Part shown: positions 47,561 through 57,231 of the stretch, one piece after another
Layout: each line of letters opens with the position of its first letter
Position numbering within the stretch: the stretch's first letter is position 1
NCBI GenBank assembly: GCA_035578135.1
Contig: JAQJVK010000006.1
Span: 19,661,285 to 19,725,284 of the forward strand
Source of the DNA: Flexamia atlantica
Lineage: Eukaryota > Arthropoda > Insecta > Hemiptera > Cicadellidae
Reading direction: 5' to 3'
Length of the DNA: 64,000 nt
The notes under the pieces: model-generated
The model's input: only the letters and a program-made list of their open reading frames with translations
Databases searched by the model: none
Told to the model about the DNA's origin: nothing
Translations under genes and position numbers: made by a program

Positions 47561-48957
47561 CTTCTCCTTCTTCATCGTAGAAGGAAATAACTTTAGTAAT
47601 CATGGGACCATGATGTTTCCATTTAGGTTACTTTTTGACACTTTATATTTAACTAGATAACACGTAGCTCGAAATCGAGCAAAAATCATATAGTAAAAGA
47701 ATGAAGAATAATCAGCCTACTTATATACTTTTAAAGTTTAATCAAAGGGCTAAATCCTTTGACAAAATTATGGCTTAACCACTGAAACTTTTAAAGATTA
47801 TTTGATCTACCACAGGAGTTTCCGGTAAACGTAAACGATTTGTTTTGGGAACACCTTCTTTTCCCCATGTCTTCTTGTGTCTATAATGTATATTTTAATA
47901 CCGGCAAAAGATCAAGCTCTACCTACAGCAACATGTTGTTGACCGAGAGCAAACACTGGCGCCGCGCCGTGAGCAATGACTGCCTTTGTTGAGGGATTGC
48001 CGCTGCACCTTATTGATAATTATCGCCAAAGCAATATTTTAGAAAACGGCTTGCTTTATAGGGAACCTTTCCTTTGTGGAAAAAACGCGTAAAAGACGCA
48101 TTATATCTACCGGTCTTTTCGTTTCTTGAAATGTAACCCACCGCAATGAAAACTTTTTTAGTTCATTGGTCTGAGGTTGGAAGGAGCATCAAATGTTACA
48201 TCGGGAGGGTGATGCCAGCGGTTGCGATCGTGTTCTTTCCGACTCCTCCGACCGGTCAATGTTCGTCTTTGTCTTATCGGTGGCATTATAAATGCACCAA
48301 ATCCAAAAATAGATTGGCTAAGGTTAATATGACTTCAAAAAACACGATGAGATATCGTAAACTGCAATAAAAACTGGTAACTGCAATGTTCAAAACCTTT
48401 AAAAACTTCATAACATAACCTAAATTACATAATAAATCTTTTAAAAAGGAAAACTGTAGAAAACAAAGCCAAAGCAGCTGTAAAAAAACTCTTTTCGAAA
48501 AATTAATTATAATTGCTGCAATCTGTTATTTACCTGTAGAACTATTTCAGAGCTTGACCATATGTTCAGTTTGTAAACAAAGTGAACTGAGCTTGCTCAA
48601 ATGTTGATGAATAGCGCCAATGTTCCGAAACTTCAGCCCTTTACTGTACTTTAGTGACGCCCTTTTTTAAAAATCTGAGGCTTGTTGACAAATCTACATA
48701 AAAATCCCTTTAATTTGACACCTCAAACGTTAAAATCCGCCCAGCCGTTATTGCGGTTGGACTGTGAAAAGAAAACCGCTTGCGTATTAATATATAGATT
48801 ACGTCTGGATTCCTTTGAACTATTTATGAGATGTCACACAATTAATTTGTCTCATAAATATACCAAGTTAGTTTTGGGTAAATCCACGAAAAAAGAGGTA
48901 AATCCACGAAAAAAGAGGTAATTTCCTAAATTTATCAATGTTTACATTCTTTTAGCA
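47561..48957. other. gene-free spacer
   Basis: No supported feature. Small ORFs (48146-48370, 48682-48921) lack motifs. A 20-base direct duplication, AAATCCACGAAAAAAGAGGT, occurs in tandem near 48881-48919. Confidence 0.4.
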
Positions 48958-49565
48958 AATTTCCCAATAGGGTATAAGCGAATTTATGTTATAGGGAAAA
49001 GGCTATAACCGTAGGTCTCATGGTAAGACCTAAGCCCGAGATCGTGATAGATTTTCGTTTTGGGGCCCCCAGAAGCAAAAACCCCCATTCATTCGAATTT
49101 AAATATATCTATCTACACAGTATATCTATGTGTGTGTGTTAGCACAATAGCGGCCTTAAAAATCCGATCTCAATAAAATTTGGTGGCAGACGTGTAAAGT
49201 GGTAATCACTCGGATGGGTTCGTAAACCAACTCGATCGGCCCACCGGAAGGGGGGAGGTAAAGGGGAGAAACCTTCCAAAAATGGGTTTTTGAGGTTTTT
49301 ACATGAAAAAAGCCAAAATAATCCAGTTTTAATCAGCACCATTAAATTCAGCTCGAAAAACAAATAGTTTAGTATATTGAATGATTGCTCCCTTGAATCG
49401 TTGAATCGTGTCAATTGGTTACGAGGTATTAAGAGTGGTAAATGCAGTACGTTGTCCCAATTTAGCCTCGTGGGAAATAAGTAAAATTCTATATCTCCCT
49501 TATTTCTCAACATATCTTAATATAACAACTTGGTTTGTGGCTTTATCTAGATTATATCTAATGTA
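48958..49565 (-). repeat. dispersed repeat with (TA)n core, copy c
   Basis: Minus-strand copy: the conserved end block at about 48960-49085, a residual microsatellite at 49095-49140, then the GATCGGCCCACCGGAAGG and CAATTGGTTACGAG blocks. It is more diverged than copies b and d. Confidence 0.75.
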
Positions 49566-51829
49566 TATTAGTCTAAAATCCCAGAAATGTCCACTTCCGT
49601 TGCAGCAAACCTGCATAATTACTTCCCAAGTTATCCTTATGCGAATTGAAAAAAATTCTAATCCTCCTTATCTTAAAAAATCTTGATAAATCTTGATTTA
49701 AGGCTTCTTCTAGTTCATATATACTAAGTATTGAATTTAAACCGACCAATATTAATATACCTGTTGCGCCAAACCTGCATACTAATTCACCATATCATTC
49801 TTAGTGTACTTACAAAAACTTCATATCTGGCTATAATGAATTGAAATATGTTCTTTTGCATTTTAAATTTTCTGAGTTTGCAGGTCTGCTGCAACGGGGG
49901 TATTTCGTTTGACAGATGTATCGTCTGAAACGTTGACATCCCACGTGGTGAATTAAACAAAACTAAATTAGCTGACAGTTGACTTAACAACTGACTTAAC
50001 ACTACTCACGTCTCACTCGTTTCAAAAATAGGGCCCCTGGATACGGTCAGGCGAAGGTTCCCGTGCAACAACTTCGAAAGAAATTGCTGGCCCTTTGGCA
50101 GTTATCTCTATCAACAACTGAAGTCCTGTATGTTGTGACAATCGATAATAGCAGAAGCATAATGTTTTAGAATGAAAAGTGTGTATGATGTTCCCGATGA
50201 ATCGTTGAAATTTTAAAACAGAGTATATAAATTTGATGCAAAACTAATTATTTGATATTTTTCATTAGCGGATGTTGAAATGAAAAGAAAAATAGCCCTA
50301 ACGTTAACATTTTTAAAATTCCGAAATAATGGACTAAGTATTTTTATACAAAATACAACAAATCATACTTACTAATTGCAATGTAACGTACCTGATTAAG
50401 AAAGTGCGTTATAGAACTCAACTTTTTACATCTTTATGATATATCGTCAGTTTTACTGAAAAATTCAAAAGTAACCCCGACCTGAAAACAAAAGTCACGC
50501 GCTAAGTAAAAGACGAATGAGTCAATATCCTGTACTGACAGCACAATCTCTGCTCCGAGGGAGCTTTTCCAAAACAATCATCTGCATTCATAGTTTCCAA
50601 GAAATGTATGTAGTGTTTGTCCTAAACTCAACTTAACCTGACGGAACAATTTTTAATAAAACATGCAACTTGACTAATTAACGTAGGAATCAAAAGAAAT
50701 ATGTTAAAAGTCAAAACCATAAGAAATGAATCATGTGTTATCATGTTAACATATATCTTGATTTAATTTTTCTAAAAAAAAACTATTTTTAGTTATAAAA
50801 ACTAAATATATGCCTAAACAAAAAAATTATGTCATAATAATCATAAAGTTCTTATAATTAAAAGCTAAATTTGCGTCCACCTTGGAAACCCGATATGTTT
50901 TGTTCTTTATGATAGTATTTTTGTTATGCTTAGTGCTGATGATGATTAACGACCAAGGTGAAGCTTATAATACAAAGAAGTAGTTGAAAGTAAAGTGGCG
51001 AACAAAATATCTCAAAGAAAAGGAATCCGCTTGTGAAGACATAGCTGTTAAATTCAACTATGAAAGCGAGACAACACGCAGAGACAGCAAAACGCTTAAA
51101 AATAAAACCTTTTACAATCTTCAACAAGAAAGTAAACTGACGTGACGTTAAATGGTACGCCTATGGTACTGGTACCGGCGCACAGTGTGATATTTTCGCA
51201 ATCTAGCGGAATTTAATTAATACTGTGTACTCTATTAGTACTGTATTGATACTGATATGTCTTATTATTATTTCAATATTTGATTGAGTAAATATGCAAC
51301 ATTATGAAACATTTAAAGTGTTTATCAATATATTTTTACTTAGGATGGTAACTTACCCTGTTATAAATATTGTATAGTTTTAGCTTATCGTACTGCGGCA
51401 AAAGGGGTATTTTCAATAATAAATACAATAGTTTCAACAATCGATGTTGTTATATTTTAGTTACCAGAAGTACATTATATATATATAATTAGCATTAGTG
51501 AACAATTTAACTAAGGGTAAAATGTTGTAATAAGATTAAAATCCTGAAATTACAAAATTCGCACGAGTGAATACATGTGACAATTAATTGTAAGTTTAGT
51601 TTGAGCCACATTTTAAAGCAAATAAGATTAATTTTAAATACTGACAACGACTGAAAAAAGATTATAGTTTCTATTAATAACTGGCTTGATAACTATAATA
51701 ATATCTTATATATTAAAAAACTTTTGTAAAACTAATGACAGCGACCCTGGCCGTTCTACTGGACCGATTTACATGCGGGTTGTACCAAAACGATGGTTGC
51801 CGGCCCTATATGTGCAGATTAACACATTT
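49566..51829. other. gene-free DNA
   Basis: No supported gene. Around 49600-49910 are fragments of the CTGCAGCAAACCTGCAT block from the (TA)n-core repeat family. The rest is AT-rich and featureless to me. Confidence 0.4.
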
Positions 51830-52492
51830 GCCAAAATGTGTTAATTTGAGTTGTTAGTGGGCATATTTGTTTTAGTGCTCCCCGAATCCAAAAAAAGTTG
51901 TTTTCAGATTGGTGTCTGTCCTTCCATGTGTGTGTGTATGCGTGTGGGTATGTGTGTGTGGATGTGTGGATGTATGTGAACAGAGCTAGAGATGACACCA
52001 ATGGTCCGATTTTCATGAAGTGTGGCATGTAGGTATAAAACCGTGATACCTCCGGATGTTTTTTCACTTTTTTAAATTTTAGATTTTTATGGGTGTTTAC
52101 CCCATAAAACCCATTAAAAACTACAAAAATACAAATTTTTCAAAAACGGCTCTCACGATTTTGACAATACTTTCATGATTTGAAGTGCTTAAGATGCCAA
52201 ACAAAATAACACCACCCGTGTGTCTGTAAAAATAAAGGTTCACAAGTTATGAAAATGTAAGTGTTAACAAATTCAAAATTTTCTGTGTATAATCCAAAAA
52301 CATCATAAAATACAGGGTGTTACATTAGAAAAAATAAAGTTTTCCGCCATATTGGAAAATTAAAGGAAATTTCAAAAATTGAAATACTTACCTAAAAGCA
52401 GCAAAAAAATAATGGGTTTCCGCTTAAGACGTTTAAGTCATACTTTAATTAAAATGTTAGCTATTGGAAAACTTAGGCTGGAAACCCGGTAT
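51830..52492. repeat. repeat family 2 copy plus right end of a TIR element
   Basis: 51830-52300 resembles 32340-32800 (GTGCTCCCCGAATCCAAAAAA, TG-rich tract, AAAACGGCTCTCACGATTTTG). 52310-52492 resembles the right arm of the TIR element at 18949-20488 (reverse complement ACCGGGTTTCCAGCC, with CCAATAGCTAAC). Confidence 0.65.
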
Positions 52493-52599
52493 AGTGAAGA
52501 TTAGTCATATAACTAACATTTTTAAACAACATGTTTGAGATTATCTTTAAGTTAAATTTTTAATTTGTTAGCATGGCTTGATTACAGCTAACTACGATT

Positions 52600-52737
52600 A
52601 TGACAATTTATAAACATTTCGACATAACTCCAATTATTGGAGATGGAAACTGTCTATTCAGAAGCGTTTCCTATTGTTTATATGGAGACGAAAAAATCAT
52701 TATCACCGAGAAAATCACCGACATTGACCAACGGTGA
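52600..52737 (+). pseudogene. OTU-like cysteine protease fragment
   Basis: A 45-codon stretch beginning MTIYKHFDITPIIGDGNCLF and continuing RSVSYCLYGDE. The GDGNCLFR motif with Asp, Asn and the catalytic Cys is the hallmark of OTU deubiquitinase domains, which several transposon families also encode. The frame ends at a stop well before the catalytic His region. Confidence 0.65.
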
Positions 52738-54269
52738 TAAAAGAGATTTGATGGACAAATCTCTAAGAAATAATCATGAAATCTATTAAAGAATACACAA
52801 TTGAGAGATTTTCTGGCCTCAATTAAAAAAATTGTGTTTTACGAATTCTTGCAAATTTTGCATGTTTGGGAGAAGCTCGATCTCCCCCTGGGTTCGCGCC
52901 TGCTTATTTCCTTGGTTCATTTTGTAATTGATTTCAGTTAAGTAGTTCAGTGGTTATTAAATGTGTATAATTGTGTTTCTAATTACAGAACAAACAGCAA
53001 AAAAATTGTTTAATTTTTTAGAGGTTATATTATGCCAGTGTTTATGTAATGGAAAATAATAGTACAAGTATCATTTTTGCGGCGCTTTGCGCTGCACGGG
53101 GTTAGTCAAGTAAATTGATTAATTACAAAACTTAACATTAGAACTTTGCAAGAAGTATAAAGAAAAAATGATACCATTACACACGCAATTATTACAACTC
53201 AAATACTAAGATATATGTACAAGATTAACAGCCAGATGAGAAGATAATCAAACGAGTGAAGTAATAATAACAGTCGGAACAAAGGTTTAATCTGGTACAA
53301 AAATCAAATTATTGAATTAAGAATTTATAAATTCGAGATTTCAACGTTCACAGATAAAAATAAACGGTATCAGGAAACTGACACATACTTTCTCCCTTCA
53401 AGTCATTTAAAACCAGAAAACAAATTTAGTTAAATAAAACAAATTAACAATTAATTATCACACAAATATATACCAAATTTTATCAAAATCGGTAAGTAAA
53501 TAACGGAGATATCGGTTTTTAAATATTTGCCATAAGAATAACATTGGACAACGTACTGCGTTTACCGCCGAACTAAAACATCAATTATCTCCGCAACCAG
53601 TTGACGTAACCTAATGATTCAAAATACCCCCGTTGCAGCAGTCCTGCATACTCAGCGAATTTCAAGTGCATAAATAAATAATTTAAGTGAAGTCTCGCAT
53701 CAAGTAAAATCAATATACATTCAAAAGAAAGCGTGCAAAAATACTCTCCTAGTGGCTTTTAAGATCAACAGGCTATAAAAAATAATAGCCTATACTTGGC
53801 ACGAAAATGCAATGTTCAAAACTTCAAAACAGCTGGCTTTTCCAATTTAATCGTATGGGGAAATGACCAGCTGTTTAAGTTTGAGTAAAAAATTTCATAA
53901 ACATCATCAGTAAAAATTTGTATTCGCTATAGTACATTTATTTGACATATTTAGTTTTCTGGCCTTTAAGTAAGCCATATGTCTGTATCCACCATGTGGC
54001 TTTGAATCAAACATCAGCTCACATGTTTTAATGTAAACAAAGCAGACGTTTTAGATCCCAATGCTACTTCCCAATGCTACTTAAATGGCAGTTATTTTAT
54101 GTTATTTTTTGTTATCTAGCAAACTTTAAGAAATTACAGTACTTTTCCTGAGTCCCTGACATTAAATCATTTAATTTGAGCCCTGTTCCCTCATCCTGTG
54201 ATTTGCCAAATGCCCACAATTGGTATTCAAAAATAAATTATTCTTCATAAGATTAGTATGGAAAAATGC
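52738..54269. other. spacer with fragments of dispersed repeats
   Basis: 53350-53620 is a minus-oriented piece of repeat family 2 (CGGTATCAGGAAACTGACAC). It joins at about 53625 a CCCCCGTTGCAGCAGTCCTGCAT start of the (TA)n-core family. No gene was found. Confidence 0.5.
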
Positions 54270-55228
54270 AGGTTTGCTGCCACAGAAATTTGAAAATGAG
54301 GTATTATAGGCTACAATCCAATATATCTAAACTATACCACATAACATGTTTTATCAAGATATGCTGAAGAATAAGAAAGCTATCCAATTGCATTTACCTC
54401 TCATAAGGTTAACATTGGGAAAGAGAGTACAGAGGTTTGCTGCCTCAGTAATTTGATGATTTGGATATTTTAAGCCATAATCAAGTAGATATTAACTGTA
54501 TGAAGCCTCATGCCATTTCTTATCAGTATATTTTGAGAAATGAGCGAACTACACAACTTATTTTATTACCCTTTAGGTTAGCATGTAGAATGAGTATGCA
54601 GGTTTGCTGCAACAGGTATGATAAAACTGGTTAGTTTTAATTCATTATTTAGTACATCTTAACTAGAAGAAGCCATATACCAAGTTTTGTCAAGAAATGT
54701 TAAAAAATAAGTAAGATATAGAATTTTTTTATTTCCCATAAGGATAACATGGGGAATGATTATGCAGGTTTGCTGCCACAAAAATTGAAATTCCGGGGAT
54801 TTTTGACTAAAATACATTATATCTCATCTAGATGAAGCCACAAACCAAGTTTAATTAAGATATGTTGAGAAATGAGCGAGATATAGAATTTTACTTATTC
54901 CCCATAAGGTTAACATTTGGACAAAGTACTGTGTTTACCACTTTCAATATCTCGGTAACCAATGGACATAGAGCAATGATTCAAAATACTAAATTGTTTG
55001 TTTTTTTGAGGCGAATCCAACGGTGCCAACAAAAATTTGATTAATTTAATTTTTTTATGTAAAAACCCCCAAAAAACCCATTTTTGGGGGGTTATTCCCC
55101 CTTTACCCCCCCTTTCGATGGTCCGATCGGGCTGGTTTACGAACTTGTCCAATCGATCACCACTTTACATGTCTGTACCAAATTTCATTAAGATCGGACC
55201 ATATTTACGGCCGCTATCGTGCTCACAG

Positions 55229-55319
<91 letters not shown>

Positions 55320-55470
55320 TAGATAGATAGATAGATATAATTTCGAACGAATGGTGTTTTTTGCTTCTGGTGGCCCCAAAACGAAAAGTTATCATGGTCT
55401 CGGGCCTAGGTCTTACCATGAGACCTACGGTAATAGCTTCTTCCCTATAGGGGAAATTCGCTAATACTAG
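54270..55470 (+). repeat. dispersed repeat with (TA)n core, copy d (longest)
   Basis: It has three tandem-like GCAGGTTTGCTGCCACA blocks, then the AATATCTCGGTAACC and GGTCCGATCGGGCTGG blocks. A compound microsatellite (CA)n(TA)n(GATA)n follows at about 55229-55336, then the conserved hairpin-bearing end block (55336-55465). ORFs with VCVCV/YIYIY runs are microsatellite translations. Confidence 0.85.
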
Positions 55471-55599
55471 ATTATTTAGTTTTTCAAGTCAAATTTAATG
55501 GTTGCAAGTATATTTTCTTTAGAAGTCAAAGATTTTGTGAAATTTGAAAAATATGAATTTTTTAACACTTAAACCCCCATAACTTCTGAACCTGAAATT
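55471..55599 (-). repeat. repeat family 2 fragment cut by the Polinton
   Basis: It closely follows the reverse complement of 32750-32890 up to CCCATAACTTCTGAACCTGAA. All other copies continue TTTTTACAGACATG, but here the Polinton terminus begins instead. That loss of homology fixes the insertion point to within about 3 bases of 55597-55600. Confidence 0.85.
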
Positions 55600-55700
55600 A
55601 GTAGGGGGTTATTGGGGCTACCACCGCGAGGAGGATTGGAGGATGGTGACGTCACAGGTCACGTGCCCCCCCCCCGAGACCACCCACGACGATCTCATTA
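55600..55700. repeat. Polinton left terminus (presumed TIR start)
   Basis: AGTAGGGGGTTATTGGGGC start, then a CRE (TGACGTCA at 55647-55654), an E-box CACGTG (55660-55665) and a C10 run. TIR status cannot be shown without the right end. It would be the template end for protein-primed replication. Confidence 0.6.
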
Positions 55701-55854
55701 ATTATGCAAATTAGGTAATTAATATGCAAATTAGGTAATTAATATGTAAATGAGGTAATTAATATGCAAATTCGGTAATTAATATGCAAATGAGCTAATT
55801 AGTATGCAAATTTGGTAATTAATATGCAAATGAGCTAATTAATATGCAAATGAA
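55701..55854 (+). repeat. eight 20-bp octamer-motif repeats
   Basis: Perfectly phased 20-bp units starting at 55701, 55721, 55741 and so on to 55841, consensus AATATGCAAATNNGSTAATT. Seven of eight contain the POU octamer ATGCAAAT (the third has ATGTAAAT), and most carry TAATTA, a homeodomain core, across unit joins. C-runs lie on both sides (55666-55675 and about 55864-55876). Likely roles are replication-origin or enhancer sites. Oct-1/NFIII octamers are part of some adenovirus origins. Confidence 0.9.
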
Positions 55855-55887
55855 TGACGTCAGCCCCCCCCCCCCCTATTGTGCAAT
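55855..55887 (+). promoter_or_regulatory. CRE and C/EBP-like palindromes
   Basis: TGACGTCA at 55855-55862 is a perfect CRE (bZIP/CREB-ATF). After the C-run, ATTGTGCAAT at 55878-55887 is a C/EBP-like palindrome. Read directly. Binding is not demonstrated. Confidence 0.6.
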
Positions 55888-56073
55888 AACTATCTTTGAT
55901 GTTGGGAGTCATTCATCAGTTTGACACGGGTTGACAAGGCTATTAAGAGAAGAAAGGCGGTATGTTGATTGTAAAGGAAGGGTGTTATTGTGTCGTGACA
56001 TTGATGAGGGTTGAATAGGAACATTCGTGTCTCATTAAGTTGTGAATGACGGCTATTATCGCGAACAATAAGC

Positions 56074-56101
56074 TTCTAGAAGGATCTAGAAAGACCTGGA
56101 A
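56074..56101 (+). promoter_or_regulatory. heat-shock-element array 1
   Basis: Five-base phased units TTC (56074), GAA (56079), ATC (56084), GAA (56089), ACC (56094), GAA (56099). Four match the alternating nTTCn/nGAAn rule exactly. It lies about 160 bp upstream of the first Polinton gene. Confidence 0.65.
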
Positions 56102-56235
56102 GGAACCTTTTCGAACATATAACAATAAGGAACGACGCATTAGTTCTCGGAATTGTCGGTTTCGTTCCCCACCCTTGTGGCGCACTGCTCTACCTTCAGT
56201 TTGGTTTGGGAGCTTGTCGACGACGGTCAGAAATC

Positions 56236-56739
56236 ATGCACTGCTGGGACTGCACCATCAGCGACGAGGTGTTGGTTCGAGCCTGCGTCGAAGCTGAGAG
56301 GATGGAGGTGGAAGAACAACAACAACCGATAAATTACAACTGGATCAACTGGAAGAAAGAAGAGTCAATTTTCCTACCGGAATATTCAGACCTTGACTGT
56401 CGGTACTACATCCCGACATTGGCGACAAAACTGAATGAATTGGAATCCGAGATAATGTGGCGGAGCGAACGCATCCATTCTGTCTGGCAGTCAGCACCAA
56501 CGGACGACAACCTGGATTACTATTTTCAAGACATGAACTATCTGGACTTCAACTACCACATCGAGTACGAAGAAACCTGGCTACCCATTGAAGCTGAACA
56601 ACAGTATTTCAACCAGGTTTTGAAGTATTACTTCCCCGACAACTTTCACTTCTGCAGACCCCGTCCACTCTGGTGGTGGCCAGAGGAGAACTACATGGCT
56701 TGGCTTCGGAAATTCAAAAAAGAACAAAATAATAAATAA
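56236..56739 (+). CDS. unknown acidic, Trp/Tyr-rich Polinton protein, 167 aa
   Basis: The first ATG of the frame is at 56236; the frame opens further upstream only through non-ATG codons. The N-terminus has MHCWDC and an acidic helix ISDEVLVRACVEAERMEVEE. The middle is rich in Tyr, Trp, Glu and Asp (DLDCRYYIP, YYFQDMNYLDFNYH). The tail has PRPLWWWPEENY and a basic end. I do not recognise the family. Short N-terminal helices of the D-E-x-L-x-x-A type do occur in Polinton proteins of unknown role, but this is weak. It sits downstream of HSE array 1 and an arthropod-type initiator TTCAGTT (56195-56201). A poly(A) signal AATAAA overlaps its stop. As the leftmost gene it may be an early regulator (inference). 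Confidence 0.7.
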   Translation: MHCWDCTISDEVLVRACVEAERMEVEEQQQPINYNWINWKKEESIFLPEYSDLDCRYYIPTLATKLNELESEIMWRSERIHSVWQSAPTDDNLDYYFQDMNYLDFNYHIEYEETWLPIEAEQQYFNQVLKYYFPDNFHFCRPRPLWWWPEENYMAWLRKFKKEQNNK

Positions 56740-56740
56740 A
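56731..56740 (+). terminator. poly(A) signal of the first Polinton gene
   Basis: Overlapping AATAAATAAA spans the stop codon region, so the transcript can end directly after the ORF. A perfect 16-bp palindrome, GGCCTTTCTAAAGGCC (56796-56811), follows. Confidence 0.6.
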
Positions 56741-56886
56741 ACATATTTTCACCTTTTTAATCCTTTACCTCCATCCTTACAGCGATAAAAAAAACGGCCT
56801 TTCTAAAGGCCACCCTAAACTTTTAGAGTAGTTAGAATCAAATTTAAATACTGTACACCCGCGCACGCTCGATTTCTTTCCACCTA

Positions 56887-56948
56887 TGACGTCATCAGTG
56901 ACATCATCCCTTCCAGTTCTCCCTCGAACTTTCTAGAAACATCTAGAC
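56887..56948 (+). promoter_or_regulatory. CRE and heat-shock element 2
   Basis: TGACGTCA at 56887-56894. Then GAA (56926), TTC (56931), GAA (56936), all exact, extended by ATC (56941) and GAC (56946) in the same 5-base phase. This is a perfect three-unit HSE. It ends 11 bases before the ATG of the IER-like ORF and about 237 bases before the initiator of the 222-aa gene. Confidence 0.75.
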
Positions 56949-56958
56949 TCATTCGACT

Positions 56959-57180
56959 ATGACAACCGAATATGCGAGGAAAATCATCGATATATCGTTT
57001 CGAAAAATCATTCATATCGAGTACAAACGGAGAAGTTTACGTGAAAGAGTACTGATTAATAGTGTGTTATGTGTAGCAAGACATTCGTTTACGAATATTA
57101 TGCATTGTAGTTCAGAATTACACCGCGAGAATGCACAGGTGCTTGAATACGATTACACGCACCTAGAGGACAGCGCGTAA
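56959..57180 (+). CDS. small IER2/IER5-like domain protein, 73 aa
   Basis: Residues 5-44 show the pattern of the immediate-early-response (IER2/IER5) N-terminal domain: a first helix YARKIIDISFRKI, basic R24-R25, then VLINSVLCVAR and an aromatic at 44. By my reading about 13 of 44 positions match human IER5, with a two-residue gap where cellular members have Gly-Gly. In cells this domain of IER5 binds PP2A-B55 and helps dephosphorylate and activate HSF1. Here it is nearly the whole protein, lacking the long C-terminal part that contacts HSF1 in IER5. It lies between an HSE and the next gene's initiator. A chance ORF of this length is possible, and no search was run. Confidence 0.5.
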   Translation: MTTEYARKIIDISFRKIIHIEYKRRSLRERVLINSVLCVARHSFTNIMHCSSELHRENAQVLEYDYTHLEDSA

Positions 57181-57182
57181 CG

Positions 57183-57216
57183 TCAGTCGAGTGTGTGCAG
57201 TCAGTGCGTGCGGACG
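57183..57216 (+). promoter_or_regulatory. TATA-less Inr/DPE core promoter
   Basis: TCAGTC initiator with A+1 at 57185 and GGACG at 57212-57216, exactly +28 to +32, matching the DPE consensus RGWYV. A second TCAGT lies at 57201. GGACGTGTTTCGTA (57212) is repeated before the 120-aa gene at 58241. It begins just after the IER-like stop codon. Confidence 0.55.
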
Positions 57217-57231
57217 TGTTTCGTAAGTATT

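Noticed and set aside
55701..55854. Regularly spaced repeats reminiscent of a CRISPR array
   Set aside because: The units are contiguous 20-bp tandem repeats without unique spacers, and the DNA is animal.
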